64,000 bases of DNA from Bradyrhizobium sp. CB1650 (GCF_029761915.1 NZ_CP121695.1:8151501-8215500), one strand, 5' to 3'. Counted from the first letter of the stretch, positions 1-9,352 are shown. Made by a program: numbers and translations. The notes: generated from the letters alone by a model not told the origin.

Positions 1-971
1 CTCGGCAGCCACTGCCTCGCTGTTGCGGGGCCAACGCAATGATTACGGGCTCCCGAATCATCGTCCCGCCACGCGCAGTACGCTGCTTGCGAAGACCGAG
101 ATGCAACAGAGATCGGCCGTTTAACGCTTGTGTGGCGATGCTGGCTCCCAATATGGCGTTCTGCTTCGCAATGCTACAACCTGACGCTACGGTCGATTCA
201 AGCACTTTGAGCGTCGTCAAAGTTGTGTGAATACGTTCTGAGATGGGTATGCCCACATTGGGGGCAGTAGGACAACTCCCGACAACTGGACGCCTGACCG
301 GCTGCCCCCGGGACGAACGTCTGCGATGTTGGTCGATGATGCTCAGCCTAGCGTTGGGGTTGAAGGCGTAAAGGGCACGCATCGAGACGATCAGCGACAA
401 GCTGCGTCGACGCAGCTCGCTTGTTCGCGGTCGCAACCAGCTGACCTGCAGAGTCAAAGAGTCGGTACGATGGGTTTCCGAGAAGCACAGACGTTTGGAT
501 CGACAAGCCCGGATTACCATGGCTGGATGGTTGATTGTCGCAACTCGCGAGGCGCCGTCCCCATGATTACTAAACACCGTTTTTGGCAGCGGCGAGGATT
601 TGGGGTCTTACTCAGCTCAATCTGATCGCCGCGGCAATACGGCCGCTCTTGTTTGCGCCAGATTCCACAAAACCACGCGGCTTCGCCAGGTTCAGTACTC
701 CCGTTAAAGGCCGCAGGCCGAGAGCCGTGACTCATTCGGCACATCCATGGCTCGATGAAGCGGTTTGCTCTGAGAGACTCAGAATGGGCTTTGACCAGAC
801 TCTTGCAGCCGAACGCCTCAGGCGGTCGCGAAGGTCGAGTGTTCGCATGACGTTTGTATGTGCTCCAGACGACCGTCAACTTAGTGCTGATCGACGCTCC
901 AAGCGCGCGAGCATGCCTGTACGAAGCCACTGGGCTGGCTTCGTTGCGACAATTCCAATCCTGAGAACGGA
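1..971. other. No supported gene
   Basis: No open frame here shows a recognisable protein family, a good ribosome site or a frame consistent with the neighbours. The stretch may hold decayed mobile-element sequence, but I could not recognise one. The last bases lead into the ahpC promoter. Confidence 0.5.
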
Positions 972-987
972 TGGCATATAGTTTGCT
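972..987 (+). promoter_or_regulatory. Sigma-54 (-24/-12) promoter of ahpCD
   Basis: TGGCATA-TAGT-TTGCT matches TGGCACG-N4-TTGCW with the invariant GG and GC 10 bases apart. Transcription would start near 999, about 36 bases before the ahpC ATG. I found no TGT-N10-ACA site upstream, so the activator is open. Confidence 0.6.
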
Positions 988-1034
988 TCACCAGTGAGGT
1001 TACGATCTACAAAAATCAAGTTTGTGAGGACAGC

Positions 1035-1589
1035 ATGCTCGGAATAGGAAGTCAGTTGCCGCCGTTCGAAATCACAGGCGTGAAGCCCGGCTTTCAAGCG
1101 CAGGAAGAAGAAGGACAGAGTGCATTCGAGACGCTGACCGAAACGAGCTTTCCAGAACAGTGGAAGATCATCTTCTTCTATCCCAAGGACTTTACCTTCG
1201 TCTGCCCGACAGAGATCGCTGAGTTTGCTCGGCTTTCCAAGGAATTCGCCGAGCGCGATGCGGTTGTACTCGGTGGTTCGACTGACAACGAGTTCTGCAA
1301 GCTCGCTTGGCGGCGCTCACATGTCGACCTGCACAATCTGCCAATCTGGCAGTTTGCCGACACAAAGGGAAGGCTCGTCGATGGTCTTGGCGTGCGTTCA
1401 CCCGAAGGGGTTGCTTATCGTTACACCTTTATTGTTGACCCCCAAAATACGATCCAGCACGTCTATGCGACCAATCTCAGTGTCGGGCGCAATCCTAAGG
1501 ACACGCTCCGCGTTTTGGACGCGCTGCAAACCGACGAGCTCTGTCCCTGCAACCGCGAAATCGGCGGCGAAACCTTGAAGGTTGCTTGA
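1035..1589 (+). CDS. ahpC: AhpC/TSA-family peroxiredoxin
   Basis: A 184-residue cytoplasmic peroxiredoxin that reduces H2O2, organic peroxides and peroxynitrite. The peroxidatic cysteine sits in the classic FTFVCPTE motif near residue 55, and a C-terminal ELCPCN segment offers the resolving cysteine. Length and motifs fit the AhpC family. It is followed after 6 bases by an AhpD-like gene, its usual reductant partner. A -24/-12 promoter directly upstream suggests expression together with nitrogenase, where it would protect oxygen-labile proteins and cope with bacteroid or plant-derived peroxides. The functional link to nitrogen fixation is inferred from position and promoter. Confidence 0.9.
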   Translation: MLGIGSQLPPFEITGVKPGFQAQEEEGQSAFETLTETSFPEQWKIIFFYPKDFTFVCPTEIAEFARLSKEFAERDAVVLGGSTDNEFCKLAWRRSHVDLHNLPIWQFADTKGRLVDGLGVRSPEGVAYRYTFIVDPQNTIQHVYATNLSVGRNPKDTLRVLDALQTDELCPCNREIGGETLKVA

Positions 1590-1595
1590 GGCAGC

Positions 1596-2144
1596 ATGTC
1601 GTCGATCGAACAACTAAGCGATAGGATTCCCGATTTCGCGAAGGATGTCAGGCTTAACTTGACCTCCTTGGTGGCCGATGAGACGCTTTCGCCACAACGA
1701 AAATACGGGCTTCTGCTGGCGAGCGCGATTGCCACCCGCAATGCAGCCCTGATTGCCGCAATCGAATCGGCTGCCGCCGCCGTGATGACATCTGTGGAGA
1801 TCGCCGCAGCAAAAGCCGCAGCCTCCGTAATGGCAATGAACAACGTCTACTACCGCTTCGCTCACCTCACTTCCAACCCGCAATACAAGACGATGCCGCC
1901 ACGGCTGCGTATGAACGTGATCGGCAATCCCGGCGTCGACAAATCGGATTTCGAGCTGTGGTCGCTTGCGGTCTCCGCCATAAACGGCTGCGGTGCTTGC
2001 ATCGATGCCCATGAGAAGACACTGAGAGCCTCAGGCGTCAGTTCCGAGGCGATCCAAACCGCCGTGCGCTTTGCCGCGATCATGCAGTCAGTGGCGATCG
2101 CAATCGAAGCCGCTGGGCCCAACCCCTCTCAGGCGAGGGGCTGA
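1596..2144 (+). CDS. ahpD: AhpD-like alkylhydroperoxidase
   Basis: A 182-residue carboxymuconolactone-decarboxylase/AhpD-type protein. The signature is the redox pair in [13 protein letters not shown] near residues 130-140, where CxxC plus His forms the AhpD active site. AhpD either acts as a weak peroxidase or recycles AhpC with reducing power from lipoamide systems. The gene starts 6 bases after ahpC, so the two are almost certainly one transcript. A strong palindrome 27 bases past the stop may end it. The helical N-terminal half is rich in alanine, as usual in the family. Confidence 0.88.
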   Translation: MSSIEQLSDRIPDFAKDVRLNLTSLVADETLSPQRKYGLLLASAIATRNAALIAAIESAAAAVMTSVEIAAAKAAASVMAMNNVYYRFAHLTSNPQYKTMPPRLRMNVIGNPGVDKSDFELWSLAVSAINGCGACIDAHEKTLRASGVSSEAIQTAVRFAAIMQSVAIAIEAAGPNPSQARG

Positions 2145-2171
2145 TCCTTCTTCTGCCATCCGATTGACAGC

Positions 2172-2200
2172 GTTGTGGCGCCACTCAGTGGCGCCACAAC
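2172..2200. terminator. Near-perfect 29-base palindrome between ahpD and fixX
   Basis: GTTGTGGCGCCACT is followed by one base and its exact reverse complement (14-base arms). It lies between the converging ends of ahpD (plus) and fixX (minus) and could act as a two-way terminator, although no T-run follows on either strand. Confidence 0.55.
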
Positions 2201-2373
2201 CAGCCCTTTGCGGCTCCCGAACGAGCGGGACATCTGCAAATCATGTCTTGCGCAGCGCATGAAGAGCGACTTGCTCCAATTCCAGGCGCCGTGCAACTGA
2301 CGCGGAATACGCCACACGTGCGGTGAGATCCTGTCGCCTAACCGCGGCCGCACCACGGCCCTTTGTTCTACCA

Positions 2374-2670
2374 TCACCCAAACTTGAACAGCACTCCATA
2401 TCCGCCGCGCGGATGGCTCCATTCGATGTCGCCGGTGGGCTCGGCGATCACGCGGCAGGTGCCGCACTCGATGCAGCCGTCAACTGTTATCTCGACCTGG
2501 CCGTCGTCATTGAGCTCGTAACATCGCGCGGGGCAGGCTTTCAAAAGTGCAAGTAGTTGCGGTGATGGCGTCGTGTGCGCACGGACCTTGACGTGAGGAT
2601 GACCGATGTCGACAAGATAGCGGTTGTAATACAGCTTGTCTTCGACGCGCACTGGGGGCTCGACATTCAT
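2374..2670 (-). CDS. fixX: FixX ferredoxin-like protein
   Basis: A 98-residue ferredoxin-like protein, the usual FixX length, and last member of the FixABCX electron-bifurcating complex that sends electrons from NADH via quinone and flavin to ferredoxin or flavodoxin for nitrogenase. Cysteines lie in CPARC near residue 45 and in CIECGTC near residue 70, giving one [4Fe-4S] cluster. I chose the ATG at 2670 because GGAAGG lies 8 bases ahead; an ATG 15 bases upstream lacks this. It follows fixC closely and shares its transcript. Confidence 0.93.
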   Translation of the reverse strand: MNVEPPVRVEDKLYYNRYLVDIGHPHVKVRAHTTPSPQLLALLKACPARCYELNDDGQVEITVDGCIECGTCRVIAEPTGDIEWSHPRGGYGVLFKFG

Positions 2671-2708
2671 GCTTTGACCTTCCATTGTTGACCTTCACGC
2701 TGTCGCGG

Positions 2709-4016
2709 TCAGCGCCAGGCCCGTGCAAAACGATAAGCATCGCCGAACAGACCTGTCCATGACCTCGCCTTGGCAAAGGATTTCAGGGTCGCCTTCTCCT
2801 TCTCAGCCTTGGGCGTACCATCGACGCGCACAAAGTTTTGCATCGCCTTGGAGATGAGCTGCGGATAGGTGAGAAAGAAGTTTTGTGAATGCGTATGCAT
2901 AAGGGGCGGCAAATCCTTGTACTTCTTTAGATCTTTGATGACGAAGGAATCGTCCAGCATCTTCTTGTAGATCGCCAGATTTGTTGCACTCATCGGCTCG
3001 CCGCGCGATTTCACCAGACCTATCGCTTCGGCGGCGATGCGGCCGGAAGTCATCGCGAGATTAGAACCCTCTCGATGAATGGCATTGTTGAGTTGAGCCG
3101 CATCGCCCACTACGACCCAGCCTTCGCCATAAAGCTGCGGGATCGACTTGTAGCCGCCTTCAGGAATGAGATGCGCCGAATATTCCTTGACTTCGGACCC
3201 TGCTATCAGGGGCGCCACAGAGGGATGCCTCTTGAATTGATCGAGCAGGCCGTAGGGCGTCTGGCCCGTGCGCTGGAAGTCGGCAACGAGACAACCGATG
3301 CCGAGCGAAATGCACTCTTTGTTGGCATAGATGAAACCCATCCCGGTCATGCCGCGGGAAATGGTACCGGCCGCCTCGATCACGACGCCTTCATCGCCCT
3401 TGAGATTGAAGCGCGCCTCGATAGTCTCGCGGGGCAAGAAGTGCATCTCCTTCACCGCGAGCGCAACGTTGTCGGGTCTCGGCCGTGCGCGCAGGCCCGC
3501 GCGCGTCCCGAGCAGGCCATTGACCCCCTCGGCCAGCACGACGACATCGGCATGTATTTCGCCGTCTCGGCGATCTGTACGAACACCGACGATCCTTTCG
3601 CGCTCGTCCCGTACGAGCTCGGTGACGGTCGTCTCGCACAGCACGGTCGCGCCAGCCTCCCGTACCTTGGAAGAGAACCATTTATCAAACTGGGCCCGTA
3701 TAATCGTGTACCGGTTCGGCCGTTCCTCGTTGAAGTCGTCTGAGCGGTAATGCATGCCGACATGGGAGCGATCGTCCATCATCCAGAACCGCTGCTCAAT
3801 CAGGTGACGCTCGAGCGGCGCCTCCTCTCGAAACTCGGGGACCAGCTTTTCCATCATGTCGGCATAGAGGATGGCGCCCTGCACATTCTTCGATCCAGGA
3901 TATTCGCCCCGCTCGAGCTGCAGCACTTTCATGCCGCGTTTGGCCATGGTCAATGCCGCCGCGTTACCGGCCATACCGGCTCCGACCACGATCGCATCGA
4001 ATCTCTCTTCAATCAT
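2709..4016 (-). CDS. fixC: FixC flavoprotein (ETF:quinone oxidoreductase type)
   Basis: A FAD-dependent dehydrogenase of about 435 residues. The N-terminal [13 protein letters not shown] (near residue 12) is the Rossmann dinucleotide-binding motif, and [18 protein letters not shown] (near residue 310) is the second FAD-binding segment. FixC passes electrons from FixAB to FixX and quinone. Three ATG codons in a row follow AGAGGAG; the third (4016) has the best spacing and gives the usual family length. The gene begins 11 bases after fixB ends, so the operon is tight. Confidence 0.95.
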   Translation of the reverse strand: MIEERFDAIVVGAGMAGNAAALTMAKRGMKVLQLERGEYPGSKNVQGAILYADMMEKLVPEFREEAPLERHLIEQRFWMMDDRSHVGMHYRSDDFNEERPNRYTIIRAQFDKWFSSKVREAGATVLCETTVTELVRDERERIVGVRTDRRDGEIHADVVVLAEGVNGLLGTRAGLRARPRPDNVALAVKEMHFLPRETIEARFNLKGDEGVVIEAAGTISRGMTGMGFIYANKECISLGIGCLVADFQRTGQTPYGLLDQFKRHPSVAPLIAGSEVKEYSAHLIPEGGYKSIPQLYGEGWVVVGDAAQLNNAIHREGSNLAMTSGRIAAEAIGLVKSRGEPMSATNLAIYKKMLDDSFVIKDLKKYKDLPPLMHTHSQNFFLTYPQLISKAMQNFVRVDGTPKAEKEKATLKSFAKARSWTGLFGDAYRFARAWR

Positions 4017-4027
4017 CATCATCTCCT

Positions 4028-5137
4028 CTAGACCGCGATCCGGGCCCGCGAATTCGGCACAAGCCGGGCGCGAAATGCGGCCGTCAGCGCCGGTAGCAAT
4101 TGGATGGCGTCACTGACAATCGCGAGATGGGCGAAGTCGAAGATCGGAGCGTTCTTGTCAGTATTGACGGCGACGATCAGATCCGCGCCCTCCACGCCAA
4201 CCCGGTGCTGGATCGCACCGGAAATGCCGGCGGCAATATAGAGCTTTGGCCGGATGGTCTTGCCCGTCTGGCCGATTTGCCGGTCAGACGTCACCCACCC
4301 TTTTTGTACCAGAGGACGCGAGCAGCCATATTCGGCGCCAAGCAGAGTTGCGAGCTCGCGCACCAACCCAAAGTTCTCAGGCGATCCCAGTCCCAGACCG
4401 CCCGCAACCACGACATCGGCATAGGCCAGATTGGACGTTTCTGCATCGCGGTCGGGTAGGAACGACAATACTTTTGTGACAATATCGTCTTCGACAAGGC
4501 CGAGCGGATGGACGATGATACGAGCAGCATCGCGTACGACACGCTCAGGCATCGGCATGACCCGCGGGCGGACGGTTGCCATTTGCGGACGATAATTCAA
4601 GGTATAGATCGTGCAGAGCAGCGAGCCGCCAAAGGTCGGACGCGTTGCCGCAAGCGAACCATCGGCGTCGACGTCCAGCGCGGTACAGTCGGCAGTGAGC
4701 CCCGTCGACAGGGTCGTCGCCACGGAACCTGCGAGATCGCGACCGAGCGTCGTCGCCCCCAACAGTAGGATCTCGGGCTTGTAGGTGTTGACGAGTTCGG
4801 TTAGCGCTTTGGTATAGGATTCGTTGCGGTAATCCGACAAAACATTGTCGCTCACGAGATAGGCCAAATCGGCGCCATAGCAAAAAGCTTCAAGCGCGGC
4901 GTTACGTGTGTGCTGCCCCTCCGGACCGATAACGACAGCGGCAAGATTCACCTTTAGCCTATCGGCAAGCCTGCGCCCCGCACCCATGAGCTCCCAGGAA
5001 ACCGGATGAACCTGGCTGCGCTCCAGCTCGACGAAGACCCAGACGTGCTTGTACGCCTTGAAGTGCTGCGGCAGTTCTTTTTTGGCTGCTGCGCGGCCGG
5101 CCGCCGCCGGCAGGGCCGTTTTGGTGACATTGCTCAT
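4028..5137 (-). CDS. fixB: FixB electron-transfer flavoprotein alpha subunit
   Basis: A 369-residue ETF alpha-type protein. The C-terminal FAD domain is clear from about residue 250, with VVAGGLGLG and a later SGAIQHRVG ... VAVNTDK segment that binds FAD. FixB forms the bifurcating flavoprotein with FixA. The ATG at 5137 follows GAGGG at about 12 bases. Upstream lies a destroyed fixA copy, so the FixA partner must come from elsewhere in the genome if the complex is made. In the known B. japonicum arrangement fixA is also separate from fixBCX, which is consistent. Confidence 0.94.
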   Translation of the reverse strand: MSNVTKTALPAAAGRAAAKKELPQHFKAYKHVWVFVELERSQVHPVSWELMGAGRRLADRLKVNLAAVVIGPEGQHTRNAALEAFCYGADLAYLVSDNVLSDYRNESYTKALTELVNTYKPEILLLGATTLGRDLAGSVATTLSTGLTADCTALDVDADGSLAATRPTFGGSLLCTIYTLNYRPQMATVRPRVMPMPERVVRDAARIIVHPLGLVEDDIVTKVLSFLPDRDAETSNLAYADVVVAGGLGLGSPENFGLVRELATLLGAEYGCSRPLVQKGWVTSDRQIGQTGKTIRPKLYIAAGISGAIQHRVGVEGADLIVAVNTDKNAPIFDFAHLAIVSDAIQLLPALTAAFRARLVPNSRARIAV

Positions 5138-5218
5138 ACTCTAAATTTCCCTCAAAGGTAGGCGCGCCCCGCGCCACAGGTTTGCTTTTTAGCTTCGTTA
5201 ACTGAAGATCACTTTTGG

Positions 5219-5664
5219 TCAGCAAGTGGCCGGCTGCTCTGCCTCGTCTTCTTGGTCCGACCCGGCCCCAACAAGACGCGTCGTCGCGATAGACGTACCG
5301 GTCCGGCCGGATTTGGAGAGGTCTTCCACACTGGACTCTCTTGCGCGCCGGGTTCGACGAGCGCCACCGCGGCGGCCAGGGCGCCGCGGTGATTCTGACC
5401 GGTCGCTTTCATGCCTGAGTTGGCTAGTCCGTTCGCTGCGCAATACCTGCGCCTCACTTTCGGCCCAGCGGCTCCACATTGACTGTGACGACGAGGGCGA
5501 TCTTGTCAGCGCACCTGTCATGCAATCCATGCAGAGCCTCCAGTGCCGACAACCCGTATGGGCCAACGCTGACCCTCTTCCTGACGCATGTTGCTATCCG
5601 CCATGAGATGGATACAAATCTGAGCGGAATCGGGAGCCGGTTTGATGTGGACGGTGCTGTGCAT
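5219..5664 (-). pseudogene. fixA: Degenerate fixA (ETF beta subunit)
   Basis: The start is still readable: an ATG at 5664 after GGAGAGGGT opens MHSTVHIKPAPDSAQICIHL, close to the FixA N-terminus (M-H-x-V-x-I-K-x-x-P-D-S-A-Q-I). The far end, in another frame and finishing at 5219, reads VEDLSKSGRTGTSI and EDEAEQPAT, resembling the FixA C-terminal IEDLSKCG...GSPT and the last residues. Only about 446 bases lie between the two, against about 850 for an intact fixA, so there are internal deletions as well as frameshifts. It sits just where fixA stands in fixABCX operons. Identification is by eye. Confidence 0.72.
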
Positions 5665-5714
5665 ACCCTCTCCAGGTATAGCGCGAACGGACGACTTATC
5701 CATTGACCACCATC

Positions 5715-5828
5715 TCACAGTCGATACGGAGCTTCGATCGCGTCAAAGACCGTTTCGAACGGATTTGGCGCGATCGTAGGCCACGAGATGGTGGCGCAGC
5801 GCTCGGCAGGCACTAAAAGCAGCATCAT
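5715..5828 (-). CDS. Small ORF (37 aa) ahead of the fixA remnant
   Basis: ATGATG at 5828 follows GAAGGAAGACCC, a credible ribosome site, and opens a 37-residue frame starting MMLLLVPAERCATISWP. It lies about 60 bases downstream of the start predicted for a -24/-12 promoter at 5899-5914 and 50 bases ahead of the fixA remnant. I recognise no family. It could be a real small protein of the fix operon, or the tail of a decayed gene: nearby frames between 5828 and 6135 also look broken. Confidence 0.3.
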   Translation of the reverse strand: MMLLLVPAERCATISWPTIAPNPFETVFDAIEAPYRL

Positions 5829-5898
5829 GGGTCTTCCTTCACTCTCATCTCGGACGACTACCATCTGTCGGCATCGATGATCGGATCGGCAGGACAAC

Positions 5899-5914
5899 AG
5901 CAAGTGTCGTACCA
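5899..5914 (-). promoter_or_regulatory. Sigma-54 promoter for the fixABCX unit
   Basis: On the minus strand TGGTACG-ACAC-TTGCT has the invariant GG/GC spacing and a perfect -12 box. It lies between nifW and the fixA remnant, 762 bases before the fixB start, and is the only good -24/-12 site upstream of fixBCX. No TGT-N10-ACA was found 60-150 bases upstream. Confidence 0.6.
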
Positions 5915-6135
5915 GTTGCAAACACCATTGAAAGTCTGTCGAAAGTAATGGTTTGGCAGACACTTGAAATAGCTGCTGATACCGTGGACACGACCAGTCC
6001 AGACATGGGTCGGGAATACGACAGGCGCCGCTCGGGTCATCGCTGCAGAGAGTTGCCCCTGATAACGACGAAGGCCCCACATCGGGTTGTCACCGCGCCC
6101 CGTCGGGCAAACCTTGCTTGCAGTGGAGCGCGAGA

Positions 6136-6477
6136 TCACTTCAGCTCGCTCAACGGGACAAAGGCCGCGGCCTTCTTAGGGTCTGCGACGGCATCCTTCA
6201 AAACCTTGAACACTCGCTGGTCGATCGGTGACGATACCACGAAATCGGCATAGGCCTGCTCCAGCATCGCCTTGCATCGAGCTCTGATTTCCGGCTCTGC
6301 GGCACCAGTAAATTGCTCTTTGGCAAAATATTGTCCCATGCGCTTTAAGATGTGAAGGCGCGCGACATTCACGATTTTAGGGTCGTAATCGACGCCAAGC
6401 AGCGAAAAAAACTCCTCTGCCGACGAGGCCTTGCTGAGCCGATCCAGGATACCGGCTGCCGGGGATGGGTTGATCAT
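6136..6477 (-). CDS. nifW: NifW nitrogenase-stabilising protein
   Basis: A 113-residue protein with the NifW pattern: N-terminal LDRLSKASSAEEFFSLLGV, central VARLHILKRMGQY, and YADFVVSSPIDQRVFKVL followed by FVPLSELK at the end. NifW is a small helical protein that binds the MoFe protein and protects or helps mature it, notably under oxygen. The ATG at 6477 follows GAAGGAGAATTTTCG. It lies downstream of nifV and the cysE remnant, the same order seen in other diazotrophs (nifV-cysE-nifW), and probably shares the nifV promoter. Confidence 0.93.
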   Translation of the reverse strand: MINPSPAAGILDRLSKASSAEEFFSLLGVDYDPKIVNVARLHILKRMGQYFAKEQFTGAAEPEIRARCKAMLEQAYADFVVSSPIDQRVFKVLKDAVADPKKAAAFVPLSELK

Positions 6478-6602
6478 CGAAAATTCTCCTTCGGATTAGC
6501 TCTGGACGGTCAATGAGATGGGGTGGCGCCTGTTGACTGCCGCCGTCACGCCTCGCACAGCTGGTGCGCATCGCCAAAGCCAGACCCAGGAAAGCGGTAC
6601 CC

Positions 6603-6886
6603 TCAACTTCGCTGCCCAGAGCCCAGATCGGCAGGTCCAGCGGTGACGACGTCAGCCCCGATGAAGATCCGGGACCAATGGCCAAACCACGATCGAGGTT
6701 GACGCTCGTCAGGACGGTCGCCGGACCGGAGATCAGCCGCGCGAGAAGACGCCGATTGGCAGTCCGGAGACGGCTCGCCATCGGGTAGGAGATCACAGCA
6801 TGTATGGCGGAACGGGAAATAAGATCTGGAGGTGAGATCGCGCCAGGGAATCTGACGTGCAAAAGCTGGACGCCGTTCCTGCCCAT
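6603..6886 (-). pseudogene. cysE: Remnant of nif-linked serine acetyltransferase (cysE-like)
   Basis: Between nifV and nifW, one frame from about 6886 reads AIHAVISYPMASRLRT-ANRRLLARLIS, then SVNLDRGLAIGPG, matching the CysE pattern of a helical domain (P-x-x-H-A-x-x-x-R-x-A-x-x-L) followed by left-handed beta-helix repeats. After IGPG the match continues only in the next frame as FIGADVVTAGPADLGSG, so at least one base has been lost. The rest of the beta-helix and the stop region are missing or unreadable. NifV-linked CysE is known in other diazotrophs, where it raises cysteine supply for Fe-S assembly. The assignment is from pattern reading. Confidence 0.6.
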
Positions 6887-6960
6887 CAGCGACCTCGGAC
6901 GCCGCCCTTGCGGCGCGTCTGTTGCGACTGGCCGACCCAGACGCTGCTGGACACGGCTTT

Positions 6961-8148
6961 TCACGCGGGGTGGGTTGCCAGGCATCCGCACACGTCGCGC
7001 CAGATCGCCGCCACCGTTTCGCGCTCGACCGGCAGCTTGTGCTCGATGGCATATTTGCGGACTTGCGACAGGATCTGTCTGGCTTGATCGGCGCTGGCGA
7101 CGAGCTGCAGTTCATCGAGTAACGCGGTGATCGCCGCAAGTCCGGAATGCTTGCCGATCACAAAGCGGTTGCGGCGGCCAAGCAAAATGGGATCAAGCGA
7201 TTGATAGGTGCGTTGATCCTTCAAAAGGCCATCGACATGAATGCCGGATTCGTGCGTAAATACATGCTCTCCGACGATCGCCTTGTTCATAGGAATCGCA
7301 CGTGCGGCCGCGGCTGCTACCACCGCGGCGACGTTCTCGAGCTGCGGGAGTATGACGCCGGTTTCGCGCCCATAGAGCTGCTTGAGTGCGACCGCGATTT
7401 CCTCTAGCGGTGCGTTCCCGGCCCGCTCGCCCAGCCCGATGACGGTCACTGAGGCGTGGCTCGCGCCAGCCTTGATGGCGGAGAGCGTGTTGGCGGTTGC
7501 GAGTCCGAGATCATTGTGACCGTGAAATTCGAGTTCGAGATCGGTGGTCGCACGCAAATTCCTGACCAGCGCGTAGGTTGCGTCGGGATCGAGCACGCTG
7601 AGCGTATCTGCAATACGAAAGCGACGCGCGCCCGCGGCTTTTGCGGTTGCCATCAGTCTGATGAGAAAATCGATGTCGGCGCGGGAGGCGTCCTCACCAC
7701 CGACGGCGACCTCAAGTCCGTGCTCACAGGCATAGCCTACCTCTCGCTTCACCCGTTCCAGCGCCAGGTCGCGATGTCCACCTAGCTTGGCCGCGATCTG
7801 AACGTCGGAGGTCGGGATCGACATATTGATCATGGACACCTTTGCTTCGATCGCCGCGTCGACATCCGCTTCCCGCATCCGGCACCAGCCTATGGTTGTC
7901 AGCGGAAGATCTGCTTCGACAATGGCGCGGATGGCGGCGATCTCCTCGCTGCCCATCGCCGGCGTTCCCGCCTCGATTTCCGTGACTCCGGCCCGCGCCA
8001 GCGCCTGCGCGATCGCCAGCTTTTCCTCTGTGGTGAACGCAACGCCAGGTGCCTGCTCGCCGTCGCGTAATGTCGTGTCGTTGAGCACGATAGGTTTGGC
8101 GCGCACCTGGTCGGACCAAGACGATTTGGCGGTGCTGGCGGCACTCAC
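6961..8148 (-). CDS. nifV: NifV homocitrate synthase
   Basis: About 395 residues. It condenses acetyl-CoA and 2-oxoglutarate to homocitrate, the organic acid of FeMo-cofactor. Family marks: [15 protein letters not shown] near residue 25 (HMGL-like signature with metal-binding Asp), [14 protein letters not shown] in the middle (two metal-binding His), [13 protein letters not shown], and the C-terminal HESGIHVDG of the (homo)citrate/isopropylmalate synthase group. I favour a GTG start at 8148 with AGGAG 7 bases ahead; an in-frame ATG at 8163 has no ribosome site and would leave a leader of only about 11 bases after the sigma-54 start. The gene appears intact. Confidence 0.93.
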   Translation of the reverse strand: MSAASTAKSSWSDQVRAKPIVLNDTTLRDGEQAPGVAFTTEEKLAIAQALARAGVTEIEAGTPAMGSEEIAAIRAIVEADLPLTTIGWCRMREADVDAAIEAKVSMINMSIPTSDVQIAAKLGGHRDLALERVKREVGYACEHGLEVAVGGEDASRADIDFLIRLMATAKAAGARRFRIADTLSVLDPDATYALVRNLRATTDLELEFHGHNDLGLATANTLSAIKAGASHASVTVIGLGERAGNAPLEEIAVALKQLYGRETGVILPQLENVAAVVAAAAARAIPMNKAIVGEHVFTHESGIHVDGLLKDQRTYQSLDPILLGRRNRFVIGKHSGLAAITALLDELQLVASADQARQILSQVRKYAIEHKLPVERETVAAIWRDVCGCLATHPA

Positions 8149-8184
8149 GCGAGAGCTCCTCATTGTTTGACGTAGCTAAGCTTC

Positions 8185-8200
8185 AGCAACCAGCATGCCA
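8185..8200 (-). promoter_or_regulatory. Sigma-54 promoter of nifV
   Basis: On the minus strand TGGCATG-CTGG-TTGCT, an excellent -24/-12 match and nearly identical to the nifD promoter at 37797-37812. Transcription would start near 8174. Confidence 0.85.
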
Positions 8201-8269
8201 GCCCGTCGTCCCAGGCAACTCACTGACGAAGCTAACGCTTCGGTGCTCGACTTTCTTCAGCAAATGGAT

Positions 8270-8285
8270 TGTCGCAAATGCGACA
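8270..8285. promoter_or_regulatory. NifA upstream activator site of nifV
   Basis: TGT-CGCAAATGCG-ACA, with an inner palindrome (TGTCGCA/TGCGACA). It lies 69 bases upstream of the nifV -24 box, the spacing seen at nifH and nifD. Confidence 0.85.
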
Positions 8286-8434
8286 GGCTCATGAAGCGGA
8301 CGCCTTGCCTGTTGCCACGCCGAGTTCGAACGCAAATGCAATTGCGGCGCGCCGGGATATCGAGAATTGTCGCGGAGCACTTGGGGCCCGCCGCCGCCTT
8401 GCACACATGGTCACTCGCTCGCATCGAAACGGCG

Positions 8435-9352
8435 TCAGCCGCGCCCGCAACCTCCCGCGCGGCTTACCAAATTCGGCGAGGCTTTCTCGGATGACGGGGC
8501 GATCGCGGACCCATGTGGCGGTTCAGATGGCCAGTCGCCAGCAACGAGCGGCCGAGCCGCCTGCAACAGACAATCGCGCCGGCGCTCGGCCATCCGGCTC
8601 TCACCGCTTTCTTCGCCGAAGCAGAGGTTGAAGTCGACACATTGCGTGCACACGGGTGTTGTGCACATCACGAGGCCTTCATTCTCACAAAGCATGCGGT
8701 AGAAGAAGCGCTTCCAGCGCATATTGTTGAAATTGCGCGCGGCGAGCGGAGCGAAATGGCGGCTCAGCAGCCGAGAGAGTTCGCCGCGATTGCGCAAGCC
8801 GAGAGCTTCCCACAGATGGCCCGGCTCCATGGCGCGCCGCGCTATCATCGCAGCCAGCCAGTGGCCGATATCCCCTTCCGTCGAGCGTTGCTTGAGCAAT
8901 AGATCGCGCAGCATTGCGATCTCTTCGTCCTCTTCGCACTTGAAAATCGAGAGCTGCTCCGCGAGCTTGATCTCAAGCGAGGGAAAGTACTGCTCCAGCA
9001 AGGCCGCCAGTTCAAGGCCGGATAGGCCGGCCTTCTCGGGAAGGGAGCCACCATCCATTGTGGCAGCCGCCAGGATAGACGCCAGGACATGGCGATCCAG
9101 ATTGCTGTCAATGGTAATATCGGCATCTGCAGGAGGCACACCGGTGAGTAGACGGTAGGTTGCAATTCCCCTGTGCATCCGGCTGTTGGCATCGTCGGCA
9201 CAAGCAGCCATCAACGGAAGGAAGTTCGCTTCGGACATAATTCTGCGGGTTTCCACAATAGTCAGGTTTGCCCCCGCCACATCCGGGTTTTGGTCAGGGT
9301 CGATCATCAGAATGCCGGCCTCCCCGGGATGGGCGGTGAGGGAGACCGGCAT
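8435..9352 (-). CDS. nifQ: NifQ, molybdenum donor for FeMo-cofactor
   Basis: A 305-codon frame containing the NifQ core: helical N-terminal half, then HLWEALGLRNRGELSRLLSRHFAPLAARNFNNMRWKRF in pieces, ending in the cysteine signature C-x4-C-x2-C-x5-C (CTTPVCTQC...LC, near residue 230-245) that holds a Mo-Fe-S cluster for delivery to NifEN. The protein runs some 60 residues past the cysteine motif, a longer tail than I expect for the family. The start is uncertain: ATG at 9352 or internal ones at about 9307 and 9238. It follows nifH by 37 bases and shares its promoter. Confidence 0.88.
   Translation of the reverse strand: MPVSLTAHPGEAGILMIDPDQNPDVAGANLTIVETRRIMSEANFLPLMAACADDANSRMHRGIATYRLLTGVPPADADITIDSNLDRHVLASILAAATMDGGSLPEKAGLSGLELAALLEQYFPSLEIKLAEQLSIFKCEEDEEIAMLRDLLLKQRSTEGDIGHWLAAMIARRAMEPGHLWEALGLRNRGELSRLLSRHFAPLAARNFNNMRWKRFFYRMLCENEGLVMCTTPVCTQCVDFNLCFGEESGESRMAERRRDCLLQAARPLVAGDWPSEPPHGSAIAPSSEKASPNLVSRAGGCGRG

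Noticed and set aside
1..970. Transposase-like fragments at the left edge
   Set aside because: Some phrases look like insertion-sequence proteins but I could not match any family with enough residues.
3075..3743. 222-codon plus-strand frame inside fixC
   Set aside because: Antisense shadow of a certain gene in GC-rich DNA.
5161..5176. TGGCGCG-GGGC-GCGCC on the minus strand just ahead of fixB looked like a -24/-12 promoter
   Set aside because: The -12 box lacks TT and the start would fall about 13 bases before the ATG, on top of the ribosome site. The site at 5899-5914 is far better.
5226..5606. 126-codon plus-strand frame
   Set aside because: It is the shadow of the fixA remnant, is arginine/serine-rich and has no ribosome site.
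6377..6991. 204-codon minus-strand frame between nifV and nifW as one intact protein
   Set aside because: It overlaps both neighbours; only its middle resembles CysE and the match then moves to another frame, so it is a remnant.
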